Positions 56,609 to 64,000 of a stretch of DNA of 64,000 bases are shown here, in pieces (the first letter of the stretch is position 1; each line of letters starts with the position of its first letter). The position numbers and the translations under genes are program-made. The stretch lies in NCBI GenBank assembly GCA_018831195.1, contig JAHJDP010000095.1, positions 1 to 64,000 on the forward strand. Reading direction: 5' to 3'. Below the pieces are notes generated by a model. The model had not been told where the DNA came from. It was given only the letters and a program-made list of their open reading frames with translations, and did not search any database. Source of the DNA: Candidatus Eisenbacteria bacterium. GTDB lineage: Bacteria; Eisenbacteria; RBG-16-71-46; CAIMUX01; JAHJDP01.

Positions 56609-58053
56609 CGCTGAGGTCCCGGTAGTTCAATCTCCAAGCGTTTGAGTCGGTACCGCAATTGCCCCCGCCCCATCTTCAGCTGCCGGGCCGCCTCGGAAAT
56701 ATTGCCCCCCACTTTAAGAAGCGCCGTGTTTAAAACCGCTCGTTCAATATCGTCCCAGGCCACCGGCTCATTCGGGAGTTCTACCCTTAGTCCCCCTCCC
56801 AGAGTGGCCGGATGGGCGGGATCAAAACCGAATGCGGCCGCAGGGAGAGCGGCTGGGGGGAGATGGGCGCCCTCTTCATTTCGTGCAACATGCCGGACAA
56901 GATCGATCGGAAGATGTTCCAGATCCAGTATGGGAATCTCTTTGTGGAGAAGAACACAGCGCTCGATCACATTTTCCAATTCCCGCACATTTCCAGGCCA
57001 TGGATATCGTACAAGTGTTTCCAGGGCGCGTTCTGAGAGTCCCGTGATGCGCGCGCCGAGGCGCCGGACATTGAGCTTGGTGAAATGCTCCACTAGAAGA
57101 GATATATCGGAACGGCGCTCGACAAGTGAGGGGATTCGTAATGTTAAAACATTGAGCCGGTGATAAAGATCCTCCCGGAACAGACCCCGCCGGACATCGC
57201 TTTCAAGATCCCTATGGGTAGCGGCGACCAGCCTCACATCGACCTGAATCTCCTGCAGCCCCTGCACTCTCCTGAAGGAGCGCTGGTCGAGAAATTTTAG
57301 AATCCGCACCTGCAGCGTGGGCTCCAGCTCGCCGATTTCGTCAAGGAAGACGGTGCCGCCGTTCGCCAATTCCAAGAGACCCGGCTTCTGATGCGTTGCT
57401 CCCGTAAAGGCGCCCTTCTCATGACCAAAAAGCTCCGATTCCAGAAGGGCGACCGGCAGCGAACCACAATTGATATCGAGGAAGGGGCCGCCCGATCTCG
57501 GGCTCTCTTCATGAATCGCGCGGGCAAAGAGCTGTTTTCCGGTCCCTGTGTTGCCGCGGATCAAGACCGTCGTCTGCGAGCTGGCGCCGGCCTTTCGAGC
57601 TGTTTCCAATACTTCCAAGAAGGCCGGGTCCTCCCCGATCAGATTCTTAAAACTCGATTCCGAACGGGGGGAGCGTGTCCCTTCCCTCATCCGGGACATG
57701 AGGGAACGCACACCTCGTGAGATGATCTCTAACAAGTGATCCTGATCGACCGGCTGTCCCAACCAGGTCCGCACACCCCAGGATTCCAATTCCTCCGGGT
57801 TCGGCGGATCCGTGCCCGGCGTCATCAGGATGATCTGGCACGACCTCCGTGCGGCTTTGATCCTCGGCACCCATCGAGCCGCCGCAATCAAACCGGGAAG
57901 ATCGATAATCGCCAGATCGCAGACAATCGGATCACTCGAATCAAGATCATTCGTTGGCTGACTGATCAGCTTCAGTGGGTGGGGTCTGAGATAGGTCAGG
58001 ATCCGTTCATTCAGTGCCTTGTCATTCGTCAGGATGAGGGCGGTTGGTTCCAT
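56554..58053 (-). CDS. NtrC-type sigma-54 activator with degenerate receiver domain
   Basis: 499 aa from ATG 58053, which follows AGGAGA by 9 nt; the frame extends upstream into grpE, with which this start overlaps by 32 nt. Residues about 1-125 look like a receiver. The acidic pair is TNDK, the phosphoacceptor-like aspartate in LAIIDLPG is kept, and the conserved lysine is replaced (WLGQPVD). The AAA+ domain has GNTGTGKQLFARAIHEESP (Walker A), ELFGHEKGAFTGATHQ with the sigma-54-contacting GAFTGA, and TVFLDEIGELEP. A Fis-type HTH ends it (ISEAARQLKMGRGQLRYRLKRL). It is the last gene of the dnaK run. Confidence 0.92.
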   Translation of the reverse strand: MEPTALILTNDKALNERILTYLRPHPLKLISQPTNDLDSSDPIVCDLAIIDLPGLIAAARWVPRIKAARRSCQIILMTPGTDPPNPEELESWGVRTWLGQPVDQDHLLEIISRGVRSLMSRMREGTRSPRSESSFKNLIGEDPAFLEVLETARKAGASSQTTVLIRGNTGTGKQLFARAIHEESPRSGGPFLDINCGSLPVALLESELFGHEKGAFTGATHQKPGLLELANGGTVFLDEIGELEPTLQVRILKFLDQRSFRRVQGLQEIQVDVRLVAATHRDLESDVRRGLFREDLYHRLNVLTLRIPSLVERRSDISLLVEHFTKLNVRRLGARITGLSERALETLVRYPWPGNVRELENVIERCVLLHKEIPILDLEHLPIDLVRHVARNEEGAHLPPAALPAAAFGFDPAHPATLGGGLRVELPNEPVAWDDIERAVLNTALLKVGGNISEAARQLKMGRGQLRYRLKRLEIELPGPQRYRPRRRSRRRNPQPRVA

Positions 58054-58747
58054 CGGGTGATCTCTCCTCAGGATCGCACGCTTCGGCTTCCTCCCGGGAT
58101 ACCTCATCCTGCTGCGTCGCGGCGGGGCCGGTCGAGACCATCACCCGGGCCGGTCGAAGCAGCCTTTTATCGAAATGGTACCCTCGTTCGAAGATATCGA
58201 GCACGTGCTGAGCCGGAATCTCTTCAGACGGAAGGGCCCCAATGGCTTCTTGGAAAGCGGGATCAAACCCGTCCCCTACAGCCATCCCTATGGGTTCCAA
58301 CCCTTCCCTACTCAAGATTTCGGCCAATCGACGCAGGATCGTAAGGAGAGCCTCACTATCCGATCGTTCCCCTTCAGAGAATGACTTTTGCGCCCGGTCG
58401 TAGTCATCAAGGACAGGAAGAATCTTCAGTAGTAGCCGGCCGCGGGACAGCCGGTCTTGATCCTCCGCCTCCCGGCGGGCTCTTTTCCGAAAATTATCGA
58501 ACTCTGCCAGGAGGCGCTGATACTTATCGAGGAGCTCCAACTCTCTATAGGATCTTTGCTCTTCCTCAGATCCCGGCTCTTCATCCTGGGTAAGGCCCAC
58601 GACCTTTCCCGTCAAGCCCTCCTCGTTTTCCGATGGGGTCATCGATGGGGTTGAATCGTTCGAGGTCGCTGCCACGGCATCTTTAACCTCAGCTTCACCC
58701 TGCTCTTTTCCGCGTCTGCCCATTTTGCCGCGAACCATCAGTGTCAC
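58022..58747 (-). CDS. grpE: Nucleotide exchange factor GrpE
   Basis: 241 aa. An acidic disordered N-terminus (about 1-65) precedes the coiled coil (YQRLLAEFDNFRKRARREAED). The beta-wing contains GLEPIGMAVGDGFDPAFQEAIG and VLDIFERGYHFDKRLLRPARVMVS. GrpE releases ADP from DnaK. It lies 24 bp downstream of a DUF1844 gene, which itself follows dnaK. It overlaps the sigma-54 activator start by 32 nt. No dnaJ or hrcA is present nearby. Confidence 0.93.
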   Translation of the reverse strand: MTLMVRGKMGRRGKEQGEAEVKDAVAATSNDSTPSMTPSENEEGLTGKVVGLTQDEEPGSEEEQRSYRELELLDKYQRLLAEFDNFRKRARREAEDQDRLSRGRLLLKILPVLDDYDRAQKSFSEGERSDSEALLTILRRLAEILSREGLEPIGMAVGDGFDPAFQEAIGALPSEEIPAQHVLDIFERGYHFDKRLLRPARVMVSTGPAATQQDEVSREEAEACDPEERSPDGTNRPHPDE

Positions 58748-58771
58748 ATCCCCCTTGCCGAGATTTTCTGT

Positions 58772-59143
58772 TTATCCTTCCGGCTTATCCTCAGAAGGGG
58801 AAGTTTCCTCTCCCCCCTGACCGCCGGCACCTTCAGCCGACACCGTTCCATCGACGGCGGCGTCATCTCCCTTTTCCTTCGATGATCTATTCATCTCTTC
58901 TACATAGGCCAATCGCAACTGCGTCAGGGATTGTTCAAGGAACTGCGATTCCGTTTTGTTCAACCGTCCGGAAGTCTTGTCACTCAACATGCCCAGCATG
59001 TCGATTTGAAACCGGGCCAGATCAAGATTGCGTTCAGTCTTTCCCGTCACCGGATGTTCGGCTTTCCCCAATCCCATCCAGGCCGCGTCCCGAAGCTGGG
59101 ATGCAAGTATGAGAAAAAGATGATCCTGCTCTTCTGTGGCCAT
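58772..59143 (-). CDS. DUF1844 protein
   Basis: 123 aa. The first 85 residues fit DUF1844: FLILASQLRDAAWMGLGKAE, PVTGKTERNLDLARFQIDML and FLEQSLTQLRLAYVEEM. The tail is acidic and glycine-rich. The family is small, cytoplasmic and of unknown function. Finding it between dnaK and grpE is unusual in my knowledge and suggests a role in protein quality control. Confidence 0.85.
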   Translation of the reverse strand: MATEEQDHLFLILASQLRDAAWMGLGKAEHPVTGKTERNLDLARFQIDMLGMLSDKTSGRLNKTESQFLEQSLTQLRLAYVEEMNRSSKEKGDDAAVDGTVSAEGAGGQGGEETSPSEDKPEG

Positions 59144-59191
59144 CTCAACCTCACTTCCTTAAGCCGCCGCGCCCCTGGGCGACACGCTGGA

Positions 59192-61132
59192 TTACTTCTC
59201 TGTTTCGTCCACAACCTCATAATCAGCGTCGATCGGTTCCTCGCCACTCTTCTCCTTATCCGGGGTTTGAGGAGCTTGGCCGGCGGCGCCATCGGGACCA
59301 GGGGCACCCGTCTCCGGACCACCAGCGGTCGCCTGCGAGTAAATCTTCGATGCGGCTTCATGCCAGGTCTTCTGCAGCTTTTCCGTCGCACCCTTGATCT
59401 GCTCGACGCTGTCCGATTTCAATGCCGTCCGTAGATCTTCCAGAGAACTCTCAACCGACGCCTTGGTGTCCGCATCCAGCTTGCCTTCCATATCTTTCAA
59501 ATTCTTTTCGGTGCCGTAAACCAGTTGTTCACCGTTATTGCGCGTCTCTACTGACTCCCGGCGTTTCTGATCCTCGTCAGCGTGCGCTTCGGCATCTCCT
59601 ACCATCCGATCAATCTCTTCACCAGTGAGACCACTGGAGCCCTGGATCCGGATGGACTGCTCTTTGCTCGTCGCCTTGTCCTTGGCCGACACATTTAGGA
59701 CCCCATTGGCATCGATATCAAAGGTCACTTCAACCTGGGGAATGCCGCGCGGCGCCGGTGGGATACCGTCGAGCATGAATTTCCCAAGGCTCTTGTTATC
59801 CACCGCCATGGGACGCTCGCCCTGAAGCACATGAACCTCCACACTGGGCTGGTTGTCACCGGCCGTAGAGAAGATATTGCTCTTCCGTGTGGGGATGGTC
59901 GTATTCCTGTCGATCAGCTTTGTAAAAACACCACCAAGGGTCTCGATACCGAGCGACAGCGGTGTTACATCCAGCAACACCATGTCCTTATCTTTGAAAT
60001 CGCCCGCCAGGATCCCGCCCTGAATGGCGGCGCCGAGGGCTACGACCTCATCAGGATTAACGCCCTTGTTCGGCTCTTTCCCGAAAAGCTCCCGGACGAG
60101 CTCCTGAACGCGCGGGATTCGCGTGGAACCTCCGACGAGAATGACCTCATCGATCCCCGCCGTGTCAAGCCCGCTGTCTTTCAATGCCCGCCGGCAAGGT
60201 CCTTCCACACGATGAAAGAGATCATCCACCAGCTGCTCAAACTTCGCCCGCGTCAGGGTCATATTGAAATGCTTCGGACCGCTGCTGTCGGCCGTCACAT
60301 AGGGAAGACTGATTTCGGTTTGGGGCGTCGAGGAAAGTTCACATTTCGCCTTTTCCGCGGCCTCCTTAAGCCGCTGCAACGCCATCGGATCCTGGCGCAG
60401 ATCGACACCGTCCGACTTCTTGAATTCCGTGACCATCCAATCCATGATCCGCTGATCAAAGTCATCTCCACCGAGATGCGTATCGCCGCTGGTCGCTTTG
60501 ACCTCAAAGACACCCTCACCGATTTCGAGGATGGAAATGTCAAAGGTCCCTCCACCCAGATCGAAGACGGCGATCTTTTCATCTTTCTTTTTATCGAGGC
60601 CATAAGCCAGGGCTGCCGCTGTCGGTTCGTTGATGATTCTCTTCACTTCCAGACCGGCGATCTTCCCGGCTTCCTGTGTCGCCTTTCTCTGCGCATCGTT
60701 AAAGTAGGCCGGCACGGTGATCACGGCCTGTGTAATCTTTTCACCAAGATGGCTCTCAGCGGTTTCCTTGAGTTTGCGCAGGACCTTGGCTGAAATCTCC
60801 GGTGGGGAGTAGATCTTGTCACCGATCTTAACGCGCGCCGTATCATTCGGCCCCCGAACAACGTTATATTGTACCGTCGAGATTTCGGTGGCCACCTCAT
60901 CGAACTTCCGGCCCATGAAGCGCTTGATCGACATGATTGTGTTCTGGGGATTGGTAATCGCCTGGCGTTTTGCGAGAACCCCAACAGGGATTTCTCCATC
61001 CGACCGGAAGGCCACAACCGACGGGGTCGTCCGGTTCCCCTCCTCATTCGTAATGACGTGCGGCTCCCCACCTTCCACAACGGCGACGACGGAGTTTGTC
61101 GTGCCCAAATCGATTCCAATGATCTTTGCCAT
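59192..61132 (-). CDS. dnaK: Chaperone DnaK (Hsp70)
   Basis: 646 aa from ATG 61132, with GAGGTG 6 nt upstream; an ATG 9 bp before is less well placed. The actin-like ATPase has [32 protein letters not shown] and [14 protein letters not shown]. The substrate domain begins near residue 390 ([19 protein letters not shown]), and the lid ends in a disordered acidic tail ([16 protein letters not shown]). DnaK folds and protects proteins with GrpE and a J protein. It is preceded by a sigma-54-type promoter (61202-61219) and an upstream dyad. Confidence 0.97.
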   Translation of the reverse strand: MAKIIGIDLGTTNSVVAVVEGGEPHVITNEEGNRTTPSVVAFRSDGEIPVGVLAKRQAITNPQNTIMSIKRFMGRKFDEVATEISTVQYNVVRGPNDTARVKIGDKIYSPPEISAKVLRKLKETAESHLGEKITQAVITVPAYFNDAQRKATQEAGKIAGLEVKRIINEPTAAALAYGLDKKKDEKIAVFDLGGGTFDISILEIGEGVFEVKATSGDTHLGGDDFDQRIMDWMVTEFKKSDGVDLRQDPMALQRLKEAAEKAKCELSSTPQTEISLPYVTADSSGPKHFNMTLTRAKFEQLVDDLFHRVEGPCRRALKDSGLDTAGIDEVILVGGSTRIPRVQELVRELFGKEPNKGVNPDEVVALGAAIQGGILAGDFKDKDMVLLDVTPLSLGIETLGGVFTKLIDRNTTIPTRKSNIFSTAGDNQPSVEVHVLQGERPMAVDNKSLGKFMLDGIPPAPRGIPQVEVTFDIDANGVLNVSAKDKATSKEQSIRIQGSSGLTGEEIDRMVGDAEAHADEDQKRRESVETRNNGEQLVYGTEKNLKDMEGKLDADTKASVESSLEDLRTALKSDSVEQIKGATEKLQKTWHEAASKIYSQATAGGPETGAPGPDGAAGQAPQTPDKEKSGEEPIDADYEVVDETEK

Positions 61133-61201
61133 GGTCTTCACCTCTTCTTTTTCTGAATCTCATCCCTCCAGCCGATCTGGCCGGGTCAACGGGTTTAATA
61201 G

Positions 61202-61219
61202 ATGCAAGGAACATACCGG
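61202..61219 (-). promoter_or_regulatory. Putative sigma-54 (RpoN) promoter of dnaK
   Basis: The minus strand reads CCGGTATGTTCCTTGCAT. GG (-24, 61217-61216) and GC (-12, 61205-61204) are exactly 10 nt apart, and the -12 block is a full TTGCA. The -24 block, GGTATG, departs from TGGCACG. It lies about 70 nt before the dnaK ATG. Two sigma-54 activator genes flank the dnaK group. Confidence 0.55.
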
Positions 61220-61319
61220 AATAGAATAATCGGAAAAATTATTCATCTTGTTGTAAATTAATGGGTTATAGTCACTCTGTCATTTAGAAAATCGGAGAAA
61301 ATCACAAAACGTTCAACAT

Positions 61320-61341
61320 TGAAACGTCACGGGTCGTTTCA
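61320..61341. promoter_or_regulatory. Dyad upstream of dnaK, candidate activator-binding site
   Basis: TGAAACG-N8-CGTTTCA has perfect 7-bp arms. It lies about 105-135 bp upstream of the -24/-12 elements of the predicted dnaK promoter, a usual distance for sigma-54 enhancers. It overlaps the stop codon of the activator gene. A transcript hairpin is the alternative; no T-run follows. Confidence 0.45.
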
Positions 61342-62451
61342 TTTCGGAACATCTAGGTTGTATTGCTTCATTTTTCTCCAAAGGGTCGTCCGAGATATCC
61401 CCAGTGAGTCGGCGGTTTTCCCCAGATTTCCGGCCATCTTTCGAAGAACCTTTTGGATATGAAGGGCCTCCACATCTTCCAGCGAGAGGGTCTCGGGATA
61501 CCCCTCGTGCTGTCCGGCTCCCAGGCGGGGGAGCCCCCGCTCCGTTATCTCCGGAGGGAGATCCTGGGGCATAATGACATCGCCATTACTAATGGCCAGA
61601 CCACGCTCCATGGCATTTTCCAGCTCCCTTACATTTCCCGGCCAGGTGTAATGCATCAGATACCCCCAGGCCGGATCGGAAAGCCGCGGCACCTCACGAT
61701 TCTGCTCGCGGGCCATCCTCTCAAGGAAGTAGCGGGCCAGGTAGGGGATATCCTCCCGCCGCTCTCGAAGGGCCGGAATGTGCAACCGGAGGACATTCAG
61801 GCGATAGAAGAGATCTTCTCTAAAGCGGCCTTCCTCCATCTCCCGCCGTAAATCCTTATTCGTGGCGGTGATGATTCTAGCGTCGACGCGGAAGGAATCC
61901 TCGGAACCCACGGGCCGGACCATTCTATCCTGTAAGACCCTCAACAGCTTCACCTGGCTTGGCGGGCTCATCTCTCCAATCTCATCGAGAAAAAGGGTGC
62001 CACCATCCGCGAGGAGAAAGAGACCCTTCTTCTCACGATAGGCGTCGGTGAAAGCCCCGCGCACATGACCGAAGAGCTCGGATTCGAAAAGCGCATCCGG
62101 GATAGCACCGGTGTTGACGGGAACAAAGGGCCCACGGCTTCTACGGCTTTGGTAATGTATAACCCGGGCGATTTTCTCTTTTCCCGTGCCGCTCTCGCCG
62201 GTGACGAGAATCGGACTTTCCGTCGGCGCGATCCGATCCACAAGGTGAAGAATCTTCCGCATCGCGTGGGAGGCCCCGACCACATACTCGGAAACGGTGT
62301 CAGACGCCGAATCTGAATCCCCCCGCACCTCTTCCGCCGCTGGATTCAGGGAAACTCCCAATGGCAATGACTCGCCCGAGCGGGGCTCTGAGGAAGAAGG
62401 GCCCTCTTTATGATTCCCTGGCCGGCGGGGCTTTGAATTCGAATCTTTCAT
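61339..62451 (-). CDS. Sigma-54-dependent transcriptional activator without a sensor domain
   Basis: 370 aa. A short polar N-terminus (about 1-50) has no receiver, GAF or PAS domain, as in PspF. The AAA+ domain has VTGESGTGKEKIARVIHYQS (Walker A), ELFGHVRGAFTDAYREK (a GAFTGA variant with aspartate for the second glycine), TLFLDEIGEMSPP (Walker B) and the R-finger region RLNVLRLHIPALRERREDI. A Fis-type HTH is at the end (LGKTADSLGISRTTLWRKM). It starts 2 bp after the lysS stop, and dnaK follows about 200 bp later. Without a sensor it may be controlled by a partner protein. Confidence 0.92.
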   Translation of the reverse strand: MKDSNSKPRRPGNHKEGPSSSEPRSGESLPLGVSLNPAAEEVRGDSDSASDTVSEYVVGASHAMRKILHLVDRIAPTESPILVTGESGTGKEKIARVIHYQSRRSRGPFVPVNTGAIPDALFESELFGHVRGAFTDAYREKKGLFLLADGGTLFLDEIGEMSPPSQVKLLRVLQDRMVRPVGSEDSFRVDARIITATNKDLRREMEEGRFREDLFYRLNVLRLHIPALRERREDIPYLARYFLERMAREQNREVPRLSDPAWGYLMHYTWPGNVRELENAMERGLAISNGDVIMPQDLPPEITERGLPRLGAGQHEGYPETLSLEDVEALHIQKVLRKMAGNLGKTADSLGISRTTLWRKMKQYNLDVPK

Positions 62452-62453
62452 GC

Positions 62454-63995
62454 CTATTCCGGGAAGCGATCCTCAGGATCCGGAGGCGTATCCAACGGTT
62501 TGAGATGAGGGAAGAGAACGACATCCCGGATCGAATCAGAGCCGGTTAGGAGCATGATGAGCCGATCCATCCCGATTCCCACCCCGGCCGCCGGCGGCAT
62601 CCCATGCTCCATTGCGGTCATAAAGTCATCATCGAGGGTTTGCGCTTCCTCATCTCCCTGCTCGCGCAGCTTCATCTGGGCTTCGAGACGATCGCGCTGG
62701 TCCCGGGGATCGTTCAATTCCGTAAAGGCATTCGCAAACTCTTGCCCATTGATAAAGAGCTCGAAACGTTCGACCACACTCCCATCTCCGCCGCGGACCT
62801 TCTTGGCCAGTGGTGAAATTTCCCGGGGATAATCCATCACAAATGTCGGTTGCATCAATTGCGGGCAGACCGTGGCGTCGAACAATGCTTCAATGAGGTG
62901 GCCGCGCTGGTGCCACCCGGGCGCTTCCTTTCCTCTTTGCTTGATCATTCCACGGATCCGCTCTTCTGATTCTGTCATCGGATCGGCTCCCAAAACCTCA
63001 CGCACAGCCTCAACCATTCGGATTTTCCGAAAAGGCGTTTCGAGGTCAATTACCTCACCGCCCCAGCTGATCCGATATCCGCCTGTGACCTCGAATATCA
63101 AACGACGGAAGATCTCTTCTACAAAGTCCATCGCGTCATGGTAGTCGGCATACGCCCAATAGAATTCAAGCAGGGTGAATTCTGGATTGTGCATCCGGTC
63201 GATCCCCTCATTCCGGAAGACTTTTCCAATCTCATAGACCCGCTCCAACCCGCCGACGAGCAGTTTCTTCAACGGGATCTCTTCAGCAATCCTCAGAAAG
63301 AGGTCTACGCCCAAGGCGTTATGATGGGTTGTGAAGGGTTGCGCCATGGCCCCGCCATACCGGTACTGAAGGACAGGCGTTTCAACCTCCATAAAACCCT
63401 TCTCGTCGAGCAGGCGGCGCGTGATGGAGAGAATCTTTGACCGGGTCTTAAAAACCTCACGAATCTCAGGATTCACCATAAGATCGATGTAGCGATACCG
63501 GTACCGCGCCTCCCGATCCTGAAAGGCATCATACCGCACGCCATCCTTCTCCTTCACAACCGGCATCGGCCGCAAGCTTTTCGACAAAATGTCCGCTCGC
63601 ACAGCGCGCACGGAAATCTCGCCGGTCCGCGTCCGGAAGGGGACCCCCTCGACGCCCAGAAGATCTCCCAAATCGACCTGCTTGAAGATCTCATACTCGG
63701 TCTCACCGACTTCATCCCGCCGCACATAGATTTGGATCCGGCCGGAGGGATCGGTGATATGACAGAAGGAAGCCTTGCCCATCTCCCGGAGAGCCACAAT
63801 ACGGCCCGAGCAACGGACGCTCCCTTTCTCCTCGAGTTCTTGGAAGTTATCGAGAATGTCCTGCGAAAGATGCGTCCGCCGGAACGTATGAGGATAGGGA
63901 TTGCCGCCCAGCGCCTCTATCCGGTCGATCTTTTCCCGTCTGGAGCGGAGATGCTCCCCCATCCGCTCTTCGTCGTGCTGGTCCTTTTCACTCAC
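62454..63995 (-). CDS. lysS: Lysyl-tRNA synthetase, class II
   Basis: 513 aa, complete, from GTG 63995, only 5 bp from the window edge. The N-terminal OB domain (about 55-150: VRCSGRIVALREMGKASFCHI) binds the anticodon. The class II motifs follow: motif 1 EVFKTRSKILSITRRLLDEKG, motif 2 GKVFRNEGIDRMHNPEFTLLE and motif 3 GVGIGMDRLIMLLTG. It charges tRNA-Lys. The upstream region that might carry a regulatory leader is outside the window. It is followed after 2 bp by a sigma-54 activator gene. Confidence 0.97.
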   Translation of the reverse strand: MSEKDQHDEERMGEHLRSRREKIDRIEALGGNPYPHTFRRTHLSQDILDNFQELEEKGSVRCSGRIVALREMGKASFCHITDPSGRIQIYVRRDEVGETEYEIFKQVDLGDLLGVEGVPFRTRTGEISVRAVRADILSKSLRPMPVVKEKDGVRYDAFQDREARYRYRYIDLMVNPEIREVFKTRSKILSITRRLLDEKGFMEVETPVLQYRYGGAMAQPFTTHHNALGVDLFLRIAEEIPLKKLLVGGLERVYEIGKVFRNEGIDRMHNPEFTLLEFYWAYADYHDAMDFVEEIFRRLIFEVTGGYRISWGGEVIDLETPFRKIRMVEAVREVLGADPMTESEERIRGMIKQRGKEAPGWHQRGHLIEALFDATVCPQLMQPTFVMDYPREISPLAKKVRGGDGSVVERFELFINGQEFANAFTELNDPRDQRDRLEAQMKLREQGDEEAQTLDDDFMTAMEHGMPPAAGVGIGMDRLIMLLTGSDSIRDVVLFPHLKPLDTPPDPEDRFPE

Positions 63996-64000
63996 GCCTT

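Noticed and set aside
59831-60793. 320-aa open frame opposite dnaK
   Set aside because: A well-known artefact: long antisense frames are common across dnaK.
61142-61338. CIRCE or sigma-32-type heat-shock element before dnaK
   Set aside because: I searched by eye for the CIRCE halves TTAGCACTC/GAGTGCTAA and for a CTTGAA -35 with a CCCCAT -10 and found neither.

Overview
The window (64 kb, roughly mid-50s % GC by eye) is chromosomal DNA from an uncultured-type Gram-negative bacterium, most likely from the FCB superphylum or a neighbouring candidate phylum. This rests on a FadL-type outer-membrane transporter paired with an SGNH lipoprotein, a DUF3078 beta-barrel protein, a secreted protease with a FlgD-like C-terminal domain, Tricorn-type proteolysis and PEP-CTERM proteins. 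The 16S gene is almost complete, so a database search could settle the lineage; I cannot. I see no phage, insertion sequence, CRISPR array or clear island. Genes are densely packed in operons.

Layout. (1) 1-4650: an rRNA operon on the minus strand (16S, tRNA-Ile, tRNA-Ala, 5' three quarters of 23S), with boxA elements and a promoter. (2) 4776-14774: PBP1A, a cytidine deaminase/pyrimidine phosphorylase fusion, MazG, agmatinase followed by two XRE-cupin regulators, a 3D-domain protein, RsgA and an RluD-type synthase. (3) 14953-22286, minus: a flippase-glycosyltransferase fusion, dapE, dapD and a Lon-like protease. (4) 22789-30224, plus: tRNA-Trp, then one apparent seven-gene operon with two GlgC-like genes, a dicarboxylate/glutamate-type symporter and four genes for a membrane assembly of unknown function. 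(5) 30380-35186: secreted M14 carboxypeptidase and two tandem PEP-CTERM/DUF4114 paralogues. (6) 35294-45322, minus: Tricorn-like protease, sodium:solute symporter, SGNH lipoprotein, FadL-like porin, acyl-CoA ligase and STAS protein. (7) 45671-48400, plus: MscS channel, DUF3078 protein and a secreted protein, then tRNA-Asp. (8) 48677-53030, minus: a peptidoglycan-recycling group (SpoIID, AnmK, beta-barrel protein, MurQ). (9) 53151-56608, plus: Fur, FeoB, DtxR-FeoA iron operon. (10) 56554-63995, minus: lysS, a sigma-54 activator, dnaK, DUF1844, grpE and a second sigma-54 activator.

Functional links. SpoIID-type glycan cleavage could produce 1,6-anhydro-MurNAc ends, which AnmK and then MurQ would convert towards GlcNAc-6-phosphate. 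Cytidine deaminase and pyrimidine phosphorylase catalyse consecutive salvage steps in one chain. dnaK/grpE lie between two sigma-54 activators, and dnaK is preceded by a good GG-N10-GC sigma-54 promoter match with an upstream dyad. This suggests sigma-54 control of chaperones.

The two candidates I would most want followed up are the four-gene membrane cassette (26838-30224) and the sigma-54/dnaK arrangement (56554-62451).
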